NCBI GenBank assembly: GCA_012036325.1
Contig: JAAUPC010000094.1
Span: forward strand, 1 to 10,874
Source: Paracoccaceae bacterium
GTDB lineage: Bacteria; Pseudomonadota; Alphaproteobacteria; Rhodobacterales; Rhodobacteraceae
Length of the DNA stretch: 10,874 nucleotides
Direction of reading: 5' to 3'
The notes below the pieces were generated by a model. It did not search any database. It was not told where the DNA came from and worked only from the letters and a program-made list of their open reading frames with translations. Position numbers and translations under genes: made by a program. Shown here piece by piece: positions 1-6,408 of this stretch (its first letter is position 1; every line of letters begins with the position of its first letter).

Positions 1-18
1 ATCTAGGGGGTTGGTCAT
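1..18 (-). CDS. Possible first codons of the next ABC-transporter gene (partial)
   Basis: An ATG on the minus strand at 18-16 opens a frame that reads MTNPLD before the window ends. It lies 186 bp downstream of the sugar-binding-protein gene, on the same strand. CUT1-type sugar transporters commonly have a permease gene in this place, so this may be its start. The upstream sequence has only a weak GGGAT-type ribosome site. Six codons cannot identify a protein, so this is a positional guess. Confidence 0.25.
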
Positions 19-94
19 CTGGTGATCCCGTTTGGCGGGGCGCGGGCCCAGGGTTCGGGCGTTGCGCTAAAGGTGCGGCACGACAGGTGCAATT

Positions 95-142
95 GGGCAC
101 TTCCCTCCCCCTGAATGGGGGAGGGAGAGGGAGGGGGTGCCC
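95..142. repeat. Intergenic inverted repeat with a strong hairpin and a G-quadruplex motif
   Basis: The core is a perfect 10-bp inverted repeat: TCCCTCCCCC at 102-111 and GGGGGAGGGA at 117-126, with loop TGAAT. An outer pair GGGCAC (95-100) and GTGCCC (137-142) encloses it. The plus strand also carries four G-runs at 117-121, 123-125, 129-131 and 133-137 with loops of 1, 3 and 1 nt, a textbook quadruplex motif. It lies just after the stop of the binding-protein gene and before the putative next transporter gene. No T-run follows on either strand, so it is not a standard intrinsic terminator. It may stabilise or trim the transcript so that binding protein exceeds permease (inference). Confidence 0.55.
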
Positions 143-204
143 CCCCACCCCAAATACGGGTGAGGGGTCTGCGCCAGATCAAGGCCCGGCGCGGAGGGGT
201 AGGG

Positions 205-1521
205 TCAGAGCTTGCCTTCGTCCTGGAAGACTTCGGTCCAGTCGGCGATCAGACCGTCCAGCGCCTCTTGTGCGGTGCCTTGATCGGCCACGACGTAGTT
301 GTGGACGCGTTCCTGCATTGCCAGCAGCAGCTGGGCATAGGCCGGTTCCTGCCAGAAGTCCTGGACCCCACCCATTGCCTGCAGGAAGTCACCGGCGAAG
401 GGGGCGGTGTTCACGAAGTTCGGGTCTTCCAGAACGGCCTTGTGGCAGGAATAGCCACCAGCAGCCCACCACTTCTTCTGCACTTCGGCATCGGCGAACC
501 ATTTGATGTAGGCGAGTGCCCCATCCATGTTGTCGGTGTTCGCCACAACGCTGATGCCCTGACCGCCAAGCGTGGAGGCCGCGACGTTCTGCGCCGGGTT
601 CACGAAGAAGTCGATCTTGTCGCCGCCCACGGTCGGGTCAGCGGCGAGGCCCGGGAAGAAGGCGAACCAGTTCATCGCCATCGCCACCTGACCGGATTTG
701 AACGCGTCCAGCGACTGTTCCATATAGGCGTTGTCATAGCCGGGGGGCGTCGCGGTCTGGTAGAGGGTCTTGTAGAACTCCAGCGCTTCAACCGCCTCGG
801 GCGAGTTCACCGCACCTTCCATGTCATACTGGCCGGGGGTGTTTTCGTACTTGAAGCCCCAGGCATAAAGCGCACCGGTCGCGCCCATGGTGATGCCTTC
901 CGACCCGCGTTCAGTGAAGATCGAGGCGCCGTAGACGGTCTTGCCGTCAATCTCACGCCCCTGGAAGAATTGCGCGATCTGGAGGAGTTCTGTCTGCGAC
1001 TGCGGTTCGCGCAGGTCCTGACCGGTGGCTTCCTTGTAGGCGGCCATGATCTCGGGGTTGGTGAACCAGTCCTTGCGGTAGAACCAGCCATTCGCATCGC
1101 CCATGGCGGGCAGGGCGTAATAGTTCGGCTCACCCTTCGGCCAGGTCGAATAGGCGCGGACGGTGGCGGGGGCGAAGTCATCCATGCTGATGCCTTCGGC
1201 GGCGAAGAAGTCGTTCAGCTTGACGTACCAGCCGTTTTCGGCCGCACCGCCCAGCCACTGGCTGTCGCCGATCAGAAGGTCGCACAGCTGCCCGCCCGAG
1301 TTCAGTTCGTTCAGGATGCGGTCAGCGAAGTTCGGCCATGGCACGAATTCGAAGTTCATCTTGGTGCCGGTCTGGGCCTCAAAGTCCTTGGACAGTTCCA
1401 CAAGCGCGTTCGCCGGGTCCCAGGCGGCCCAGCACAGCGTCAGTTCATTGGCTTGGGCATTGGCCTGCGCCGACCAGACGAGCGCAAGTGCCGCAGAAGC
1501 GGCCAGTATCTTCCGTTTCAT
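205..1521 (-). CDS. Sugar ABC transporter, periplasmic substrate-binding protein
   Basis: This 438-residue protein is an extracellular solute-binding protein of family 1 (CUT1 carbohydrate type). Such proteins capture a sugar or polyol in the periplasm and deliver it to inner-membrane permeases. The start at 1521 is preferred to an in-frame ATG at 1602. It has a GGGAGGA ribosome site just upstream and gives a typical Sec signal peptide, with MKRK, a hydrophobic stretch to about residue 18, and a cleavage site after ANAQA near residue 24. The mature part has the usual two-lobe pattern: an NELTLCWAAWDPA start, the ligand-contact region around 139-150 (AMGDANGWFYRK), and a C-terminal lobe rich in Trp. 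Three Cys (30, 80, 359) remain in the mature chain. It lies downstream of a LacI regulator gene. The ligand cannot be named from the sequence, but the LacI neighbour and nearby esterase suggest a carbohydrate. Confidence 0.88.
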   Translation of the reverse strand: MKRKILAASAALALVWSAQANAQANELTLCWAAWDPANALVELSKDFEAQTGTKMNFEFVPWPNFADRILNELNSGGQLCDLLIGDSQWLGGAAENGWYVKLNDFFAAEGISMDDFAPATVRAYSTWPKGEPNYYALPAMGDANGWFYRKDWFTNPEIMAAYKEATGQDLREPQSQTELLQIAQFFQGREIDGKTVYGASIFTERGSEGITMGATGALYAWGFKYENTPGQYDMEGAVNSPEAVEALEFYKTLYQTATPPGYDNAYMEQSLDAFKSGQVAMAMNWFAFFPGLAADPTVGGDKIDFFVNPAQNVAASTLGGQGISVVANTDNMDGALAYIKWFADAEVQKKWWAAGGYSCHKAVLEDPNFVNTAPFAGDFLQAMGGVQDFWQEPAYAQLLLAMQERVHNYVVADQGTAQEALDGLIADWTEVFQDEGKL

Positions 1522-1585
1522 GGTAGTCCTCCCACTGTGGTTGATATGTGCCCGTGCCGATGGCCGGGCCTTCTGGATTGACGCT

Positions 1586-1615
1586 ACGATAGACAGGGGC
1601 ACAGGCGGCTGTAAA
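1586..1615 (-). promoter_or_regulatory. Predicted sigma-70 promoter of the sugar-binding-protein gene
   Basis: Read on the minus strand, TTTACA (1615-1610) is followed after 18 bp by TATCGT (1591-1586). This would start transcription near 1579, about 58 nt before the ATG. The candidate repressor box at 1623-1638 lies directly upstream of the -35. It was found by eye only. Confidence 0.4.
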
Positions 1616-1622
1616 GCGTTTT

Positions 1623-1638
1623 TGAGGTACGCCCCTCA
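1623..1638. promoter_or_regulatory. LacI-type operator candidate upstream of the binding-protein gene
   Basis: The 16-mer TGAGGTACGCCCCTCA is an interrupted palindrome with the central CG usual for LacI-family operators: TGAGG and CCTCA arms around TACGCC. Read on the minus strand it matches the box at 2802-2817 at 13 of 16 positions, sharing TGA, a G, and the block CGTACCTCA. Two matching boxes in front of the two genes of one locus is the main support. It lies in the 158-bp gap between the regulator and the binding-protein gene. Confidence 0.6.
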
Positions 1639-1679
1639 TTTTGTAGAAGGGACCTGTTTCAAAGCGATTTGGACGGTGG

Positions 1680-2759
1680 TCAGGCGGCGGTATCCGTGGG
1701 TTCTGCGGCTGATAAGGCGGCCGAATCGGGGATGGGGGGCAGGTTTTCCCGCAAGACAATCTCGATCCTGATCTGTTCCTGTCCGGCATCGAGGGGCAGG
1801 TTGTCAGCCTTGGCGCGCAGGACGCGCAAGGTGCTGCGGGCCAGATGGCCAAGGTTCTGGGTGATGACGGCGGTAATCTCACCGCCCTCAAGTGCTTGGC
1901 GGACATGGGGGGTCAGCTCATGGCAGATCACCACAAGTTTTCCGGAAAGACCCATTTCGTCAATGACTTGGGTCAAGGCGCGGTGGCCGTCGCCCATGGC
2001 ATAGATGCCGCGCACGCCGGGTGCGTTGGCCAGCCGTTCGGCCACCACATGGCGCAGGGTCTGGCCCGAGCCGTGGGTTTCCAGCGAGGGCAGGACATCA
2101 AGCTGCGGGAAGTCACGCAGCATCACCTCATCAAAGCCGCGGCGGCGTTCGATCATGTCGCGCGCCAGAAGCGACTGGCCAAGGACGAGGACCTGCGCCG
2201 GGGTGGGGCCGAGGAAACGGCCCATCAGCACCCCTGCCGTCCGCCCGGCGGCGCGGTTGTCGGTGCCGATGAAATGGTCGCGCCCGGTGTTGGGCAGGTC
2301 TGACACCAGCGCCACCACCGGCAGGCCCTTGGCGCGAAGGCTGCGAATCGCATCGCGCAGGATCGGGGTTTCCGGGGCCATCAGTGCCACGCCGGCATAG
2401 CCGCGCCCGGGCAGGCCGGTCAGAAGGGCGGCCAAGGCATGGGGGTCTTCAGCCGGAAAGCGGTGCAGGCGCAGGTCCATCCGCGCTGCGGCGGCGATGG
2501 AACCAGCATCGGTCAGGGCATCGGCAAGGGATTGAACAAACTGGCTTTCCGTGTCCGGCAGGACCACGGCCATCCGATAGTTCCGGCTGCGGGCGAGGTT
2601 GGCGGCAGTCAGGTCGCGGACATAGCCCAGCTTTACGATGGCGTCATTCACCGCGCGGATCGTCTTGTCGCGCACGCCGGGGCGGGCGTTCAGGACGCGG
2701 TCCACGGTGGCGAGGCTAACGCCAGCCTCACGCGCGATGTCGTTGACGGTTGGCCGCAC
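1680..2759 (-). CDS. LacI-family transcriptional regulator
   Basis: This 359-residue cytoplasmic DNA-binding protein most likely acts as a sugar-responsive repressor. Residues 4-24 form the helix-turn-helix (TVNDIAREAGVSLATVDRVL). A hinge helix at about 50-58 (LTAANLAR) carries the leucine that LacI proteins insert at the central CG of the operator. Residues from about 62 on form the periplasmic-binding-protein-like effector domain. The start codon is GTG at 2759, with GGAGG seven bases upstream. The recognition helix reads TVDRVLN rather than the more usual TVSRVLN, a variant I associate with an alphaproteobacterial LacI branch having a ribose-binding-like sensor. The gene is followed on the same strand by the sugar-binding-protein gene, its presumed target. 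A matching operator over its own -35 points to autoregulation. Confidence 0.92.
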   Translation of the reverse strand: MRPTVNDIAREAGVSLATVDRVLNARPGVRDKTIRAVNDAIVKLGYVRDLTAANLARSRNYRMAVVLPDTESQFVQSLADALTDAGSIAAAARMDLRLHRFPAEDPHALAALLTGLPGRGYAGVALMAPETPILRDAIRSLRAKGLPVVALVSDLPNTGRDHFIGTDNRAAGRTAGVLMGRFLGPTPAQVLVLGQSLLARDMIERRRGFDEVMLRDFPQLDVLPSLETHGSGQTLRHVVAERLANAPGVRGIYAMGDGHRALTQVIDEMGLSGKLVVICHELTPHVRQALEGGEITAVITQNLGHLARSTLRVLRAKADNLPLDAGQEQIRIEIVLRENLPPIPDSAALSAAEPTDTAA

Positions 2760-2785
2760 GGGACCGCCTCCAAGCTCTTTCAGCG

Positions 2786-2814
2786 ACTATCGGTTTCGAC
2801 GTGAGGTACGTCAA
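2786..2814 (-). promoter_or_regulatory. Predicted promoter of the LacI-type regulator gene
   Basis: On the minus strand TTGACG (2814-2809) and GATAGT (2791-2786) are separated by exactly 17 bp, a good sigma-70 pair. The transcript would start about 20 nt before the GTG start codon. The -35 is buried in the operator candidate at 2802-2817, the position expected for steric repression by the gene's own product. Confidence 0.55.
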
Positions 2815-2817
2815 TCA
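2802..2817. promoter_or_regulatory. LacI-type operator candidate in the regulator/esterase divergent region
   Basis: TGAGGTACGTCAATCA repeats the box at 1623-1638, with identical TGAGGTACG, C and TCA positions, 13 of 16 in all. It covers the -35 of the regulator gene and lies about 85 bp upstream of the divergent esterase start, so one bound repressor could affect both directions. The centres of the two boxes are about 1.18 kb apart across the regulator gene, which would permit looping. Confidence 0.6.
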
Positions 2818-2901
2818 GGATTTGTTGCAGGACGCCACGTCATGGTGGCTTCACCTTGTGCCAAGAAGCGGTGCATCCTGTGGCAAAGAGGGGGAACGGC
2901 G

Positions 2902-3540
2902 ATGAGAACGCTTCTGCTTTACGGCGACAGCAACACGCATGGCACAAAGCCGGTGACAGCGCTGGGCCAATCGGCCCGCTATGGCCGGGAGGAGCGTTGG
3001 GCGGGGCGTCTGGCGCGCTTTTTGCCCGAGTGGGAGGTGATTGCCGAAGGGCTGCCGGGCCGCACCACGGTGCATGACGACCCGGTGGAAGGCGCGCATC
3101 GCAATGGGCTAAGCGTGCTGCCAGCACTTCTGGAAAGCCACCGGCCGGTGGATGTGGTGCTGGTGATGCTGGGCACGAATGACCTGAAGGAGCGTTTCTC
3201 GGTCAATGCCGGTGACATTGCCCTGTCGCTGGAGCGGTTGGTGCGGGTGATCCTTGCCTCGGGCACCGGGCCGGAGGGGGCAGCGCCGGGGGTGCTGCTG
3301 GTCAGCCCGCCATCGATCACGGAAGTGGGCTGTCTGGCAGGCATGTTCGCGGGCGGGGCGGCGAAGTCCCATGCGCTGGCGGCCGAAGTGGCGGCGGCGG
3401 CGGCACGGGCGGGCGTGCCTTTCTTCGATGCGGGGCAGGTGGTCACCGTGTCGCCGGTTGATGGCATTCACTATGGGCCAGAGGCGAACCCGGCGCTGGC
3501 CAGTGCCTTTGCGGCGACGATCAAGCAGCATTTTCCGTAA
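2902..3540 (+). CDS. SGNH/GDSL-type esterase (arylesterase/acyltransferase-like)
   Basis: This 212-residue serine hydrolase has all SGNH blocks: GDSN at 8-11 with nucleophile Ser10, the block II region EGLPGRTT at 49-56, GTND at 91-94 supplying the oxyanion Gly and Asn, and DGIH at 187-190 with catalytic Asp187 and His190. Order, spacing and flanking sequence (MLGTND, VLLVSPP, VPFFDAG) resemble the Mycobacterium smegmatis arylesterase/acyltransferase (MsAcT) type, recalled from memory. There is no signal peptide, so it is probably cytoplasmic. The start at 2902 is chosen because GAGGGGGAA lies just upstream and MRTLLLYGDSN is the usual family start. It diverges from the LacI-type gene, so deacylation of an imported sugar derivative is a reasonable guess. 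The substrate is unknown. Confidence 0.85.
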   Translation: MRTLLLYGDSNTHGTKPVTALGQSARYGREERWAGRLARFLPEWEVIAEGLPGRTTVHDDPVEGAHRNGLSVLPALLESHRPVDVVLVMLGTNDLKERFSVNAGDIALSLERLVRVILASGTGPEGAAPGVLLVSPPSITEVGCLAGMFAGGAAKSHALAAEVAAAAARAGVPFFDAGQVVTVSPVDGIHYGPEANPALASAFAATIKQHFP

Positions 3541-3550
3541 AGCTTTTTGC

Positions 3551-3579
3551 TTTGCATGCGAACAATCTTGGCCCAAGAT
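3551..3579. promoter_or_regulatory. Inverted repeats upstream of the Rieske oxygenase gene
   Basis: The 65-bp gap between the esterase and the oxygenase holds ATCTTG and CAAGAT with a 3-nt GCC spacer (3565-3579). Just before it is a near-palindrome around GCATGC (3551-3562). Either could be an operator for the oxygenase gene. The short loop and lack of a T-run argue against a terminator. No convincing -35/-10 pair was found, so the oxygenase may be transcribed with the esterase. Confidence 0.3.
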
Positions 3580-3605
3580 GACGGCGTCTGTCGAAGGATG
3601 CGCCG

Positions 3606-4754
3606 ATGACCCGCCATGATCCTGCCCTGACCGCACCCGCCCTGTCCGCCCTGGCCGAGTTGCGCGCCAATGTGGCCCAACCCTTTACCCGGGCGCGGGC
3701 GATGCCGAAATCGGTCTATACCTCGCCCGAGTTTGCGGAAGCCGAGGAAAAGCACATCTTCGCCACGGACTGGCTTTGCGCTGGCCGGGCTGATGCGCTG
3801 CCGAACCCGGGCGATTACCTGACGATGCAGATCGCCGGGGAGCCGATCATCATCCTGCGCGACAAGGATGGCGCGTTGCGCGGCATGTCGAACGTCTGCC
3901 GCCACCGGATGAGCACGCTTCTGGAAGGCCGGGGTAATGTGCGGTCCATCGTCTGCCCCTATCACGCCTGGACCTACAACCTTGACGGCAGCCTTCGCGG
4001 TGCCCCGGCGATGGCGCTGAACGAAGGCTTCTGCAAGGAGGACGTCAAGCTGCCTGCGGTCCGGGTTGAGGATTGGCAGGGCTGGATCCTCGTGACGCTG
4101 AACCCTGACGCCCCGCCCCCGGAAGAAGCGCTGGCCGAGGTGCAGGCGCTGGTCGGCTATCTGGACATGGGGGCTTACGTGGAGGCGTTCCGGGAAGAGT
4201 TCACCTGGAATACCAACTGGAAGGTCCTGGCCGAGAATTTCATGGAAAGCTACCACCTGCCGGTCTGCCACCAAGGCACCATCGGCGGGTCGGTCGATCT
4301 GATGCAGATGACCTGCCCCGAGGGGTTGGAGGCGTTCAACTATCACTGGATCATGAAGAACGACACGATCCCCTTGTCGCTGGCGCATCCGTCCAACACC
4401 CGGCTGGTCGGCGATCAGCGGCGGATCACCTGGCTGTTGTCGATCTACCCGTCGCTTCTGATCACCCTGACGCCGGGGTATTTCTGGTACCTCAGCCTGA
4501 CGCCGAAAGGCCCGGGGCAGGTGCAGGTGCTGTTCGGCGGCGGGATGGCGGCGGACTGGGCGCAGGACCCGGCGGCGGATGCGCATTTCGGGGCCTTGAA
4601 GGCACTTCTGGATGACGTCAACGTCGAGGACAAGGGCTGCGTGGAGCGGGTCTATCAGGGCCTTTGCGCCGGGCTTTCCGTGCCAGGTCCGCTCAGCCAC
4701 CTTGAGCGGCCGAATTATGATTTCGCCCGCTACATCGCCGGGCGGATGCCTTAA
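3606..4754 (+). CDS. Rieske non-heme iron oxygenase, alpha (catalytic) subunit
   Basis: This 382-residue protein is a ring-hydroxylating-dioxygenase-type oxygenase that uses O2 and reductase-supplied electrons to hydroxylate or demethylate a substrate in the cytoplasm. The Rieske [2Fe-2S] domain spans about 50-165, with ligands Cys98, His100, Cys117 and His120 (C-x-H-x16-C-x2-H). The catalytic domain shows Glu214, His217 and His222 in ESYHLPVCH, and Asp342 in the EDKGCVERV stretch is the likely third iron ligand. The residue bridging the two metal sites, Asp in naphthalene dioxygenase, is Glu214, as in carnitine and glycine-betaine oxygenases (CntA, GbcA). This suggests an N-methylated amine as well as an aromatic substrate. 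AAGGA lies 7 nt before the ATG. No reductase, ferredoxin or beta-subunit gene is nearby. The substrate is not determined. Confidence 0.88.
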   Translation: MTRHDPALTAPALSALAELRANVAQPFTRARAMPKSVYTSPEFAEAEEKHIFATDWLCAGRADALPNPGDYLTMQIAGEPIIILRDKDGALRGMSNVCRHRMSTLLEGRGNVRSIVCPYHAWTYNLDGSLRGAPAMALNEGFCKEDVKLPAVRVEDWQGWILVTLNPDAPPPEEALAEVQALVGYLDMGAYVEAFREEFTWNTNWKVLAENFMESYHLPVCHQGTIGGSVDLMQMTCPEGLEAFNYHWIMKNDTIPLSLAHPSNTRLVGDQRRITWLLSIYPSLLITLTPGYFWYLSLTPKGPGQVQVLFGGGMAADWAQDPAADAHFGALKALLDDVNVEDKGCVERVYQGLCAGLSVPGPLSHLERPNYDFARYIAGRMP

Positions 4755-5581
4755 GCCGCCCGCCGGATCGCGACTGCGGCGATCAGGGTCAGAAGAAGGC
4801 CCATCAGGCCGAAGATCAGTCCGACGATCATCAGCACCAGTGCGACCGTGCCGGTGGTGTCATCGCCCCGCCAGCCCGATTGTTCGGCAAGGAGAAGGCC
4901 CACAGTCCCGGCAAGGGCGCTGACCAGAAAGATGCCCAACCCGATCTTGCGCCGCAGACGCCAGAAGCGGGTATCAGCCGGGACATCGGTGCTGACCTTG
5001 ATGAAATGGGCGATGACTTTCTCGGCCTCCTCGTTCGCGCCTGGGGGGACGGGGATGCGCAGCTCAAACTTTCCGGCGGCATAGTTGTGGGCGGAAGAGG
5101 TGGTGATCTCGCGGATCAGGAATTCGATCATGTCCGGGTTGCCGGGCCGAAGCTGGACATGGGTAAAGACCTGCAGGCCCCTTGACCGCAACCCGTGATA
5201 GCGCCCGCCTGCAAGGACCGCGTCGTCCGAGAAGAGGACCTTTGCCGCCTTGCCGGGACGTGGGCGCCAACGGCTGCGGTCAATCCAGCGGCGCTTGGCT
5301 TCAAGGGCGACATAGGCGGTGACCGTGTCGGCGGGCAGGGTCCAGCGGGCAAAGACGCCCTGGCCCCGCTCCATCCGCCGGGTCAGGGTCAAGGCCCAGC
5401 GGAAGTTGAGGATCATGAGGAGGCCGAAGAAAGCGACAAGCCCACCAATGGCGACGGCGGCCCCCCCGGCGGTGTCGTTCTGGCCGTAAAGGGACAAGCG
5501 CTGCAGACCCCAGGCAAAGGCCGCCAGCGCCAGAAGGGTGGCGATCAGGGCGATCAGGCTGTCACGCTTGGGATGGATCAT
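4751..5581 (-). CDS. Membrane protein of unknown function with four predicted helices
   Basis: I do not recognise a family. The 276-residue reading begins MIHPKRDSL. Hydrophobic segments lie at about 9-29, 39-60, 213-232 and 245-272. Between the second and third is a soluble domain of about 150 residues with many basic residues (EAKRRWIDRSRWRPRPGK near 94-111), which by the positive-inside rule is probably cytoplasmic. A second in-frame ATG at 5617 would add 12 residues (MTGQGQARSLPA). I prefer 5581 because the longer form leaves only 41 bp for two divergent promoters, but neither start has a clear ribosome site. The gene is tail to tail with the Rieske oxygenase, sharing the TTAA stop, and divergent from the chelatase-like gene. 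The context gives no function. Confidence 0.75.
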   Translation of the reverse strand: MIHPKRDSLIALIATLLALAAFAWGLQRLSLYGQNDTAGGAAVAIGGLVAFFGLLMILNFRWALTLTRRMERGQGVFARWTLPADTVTAYVALEAKRRWIDRSRWRPRPGKAAKVLFSDDAVLAGGRYHGLRSRGLQVFTHVQLRPGNPDMIEFLIREITTSSAHNYAAGKFELRIPVPPGANEEAEKVIAHFIKVSTDVPADTRFWRLRRKIGLGIFLVSALAGTVGLLLAEQSGWRGDDTTGTVALVLMIVGLIFGLMGLLLTLIAAVAIRRAA

Positions 5582-5658
5582 GGCAGGAAGGCTGCGCGCC
5601 TGGCCCTGGCCTGTCAATCATCGCTTGACCCCGGGCGGGCCCGCATCACTTTGGGCGG

Positions 5659-6354
5659 ATGAGCAGAACTGCAGTGATCGTGGCCCATGGCCAACCCTCA
5701 GACCCCGAACCGGCCGCCCGAGCGCTGGCGGGGTTGGCGGCGCAGGTCGCAGCACTTTTGCCCGGGTGGGAGGTGCGGGCGGCGACACTGGCGGAACCCG
5801 GGGCGATTGCCCGCGCTGTGGAAGGGCGGACCGGGGGCGTTGTGTTCCCCATGTTCATGACCGGAGGCTGGTTCACCCGCGTGCAGATCCCGGCCAAGCT
5901 GGCCGAGGCGGGCGCGGTTGGCTGGGCGGTGCTGGAGCCCTTTGGTTGCGACGTGGCCGTGCATGACCTTTGCGTGGCCCTGGCGCGGGAGGCGGGAGTG
6001 GATCAGCTGATCCTTGCGGCGCATGGGTCGTTCAAATCCACGGTCCCGTCCGACATCGCGCGGCATGTCGCCGGGCGGGTCGCGGCGGAAACCGGGGCGC
6101 GGGTGGCTGCGGGGTTCATCGATCAGGACCCGCAACTGGAAACGCTGACGGGCTTTGCCGGGGCCTGCCTGCCGTTCTTTGCGGCCGAAGGCGGGCATGT
6201 CAGCGATGATATCCCGGCGGCCTTGGCCAAGGCGGGGTTCACGGGGCGCATCCTGCCGCCGGTGGGCCTTGATGCGCGAGTGCCGGGGATCATTGCAGCG
6301 GCGATTGCGCGAGGCGCGCCGGTCTGTGCCGAGGCCTGCCGCTGGGCGCGGTGA
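5659..6354 (+). CDS. CbiX/SirB-like chelatase family protein (two-domain)
   Basis: This 231-residue protein has the duplicated fold pattern of class II chelatases that insert Co or Fe into sirohydrochlorin (cobalamin or siroheme synthesis). The N-terminal half starts TAVIVAHGQP (His10) and the C-terminal half LILAAHGSF (His122). Each is followed by the second conserved block: FPMFMTGGWFTRVQIP at 63-78 and LPFFAAEGGHVSDDIP at 171-186. The second metal-binding His is kept only in the C-terminal copy (His180); in the N-terminal copy it is replaced by Trp-Phe (71-72). There is no signal peptide, so it is cytoplasmic. No cobalamin or siroheme genes are near, so the exact metal and substrate are open. 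The ATG at 5659 has only a weak GGGCGG site upstream. Confidence 0.75.
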   Translation: MSRTAVIVAHGQPSDPEPAARALAGLAAQVAALLPGWEVRAATLAEPGAIARAVEGRTGGVVFPMFMTGGWFTRVQIPAKLAEAGAVGWAVLEPFGCDVAVHDLCVALAREAGVDQLILAAHGSFKSTVPSDIARHVAGRVAAETGARVAAGFIDQDPQLETLTGFAGACLPFFAAEGGHVSDDIPAALAKAGFTGRILPPVGLDARVPGIIAAAIARGAPVCAEACRWAR

Positions 6355-6355
6355 G

Positions 6356-6396
6356 CCGGATCCTTTGAAGGATCCGGACCATTTCTTCAAAGAAAT
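6356..6396. terminator. Tandem hairpins between convergent genes, probable bidirectional terminator
   Basis: CCGGATCC and GGATCCGG (6356-6363, 6370-6377) form an 8-bp stem around TTTGAA. ATTTC and GAAAT (6381-6385, 6392-6396) form a second around TTCAAA. They fill the 54-bp gap between the stop of the chelatase-like gene and the stop of the glutamine-synthetase-like gene. No long T-run follows, but a T-rich stretch (ATTTCTTC) follows the first stem on the plus strand. The two loops are reverse complements. Confidence 0.6.
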
Positions 6397-6408
6397 CGGC
6401 GCCGGGCG

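Noticed and set aside
115..1581. Long plus-strand open frame opposite the sugar-binding-protein gene
   Set aside because: It is exactly antisense to a gene with clear family motifs and signal peptide. The composition is that of a high-GC shadow frame and shows no recognisable domain.
1621..1640. The TGAGG/CCTCA repeat as an intrinsic terminator of the regulator gene
   Set aside because: The stem is only 5 bp and the box recurs in front of the regulator's own promoter, which fits an operator far better.
3471..4700. 409-codon minus-strand frame opposite the Rieske oxygenase
   Set aside because: Arg/His/Gln-rich shadow frame without motifs; the opposite strand has every Rieske and iron ligand.
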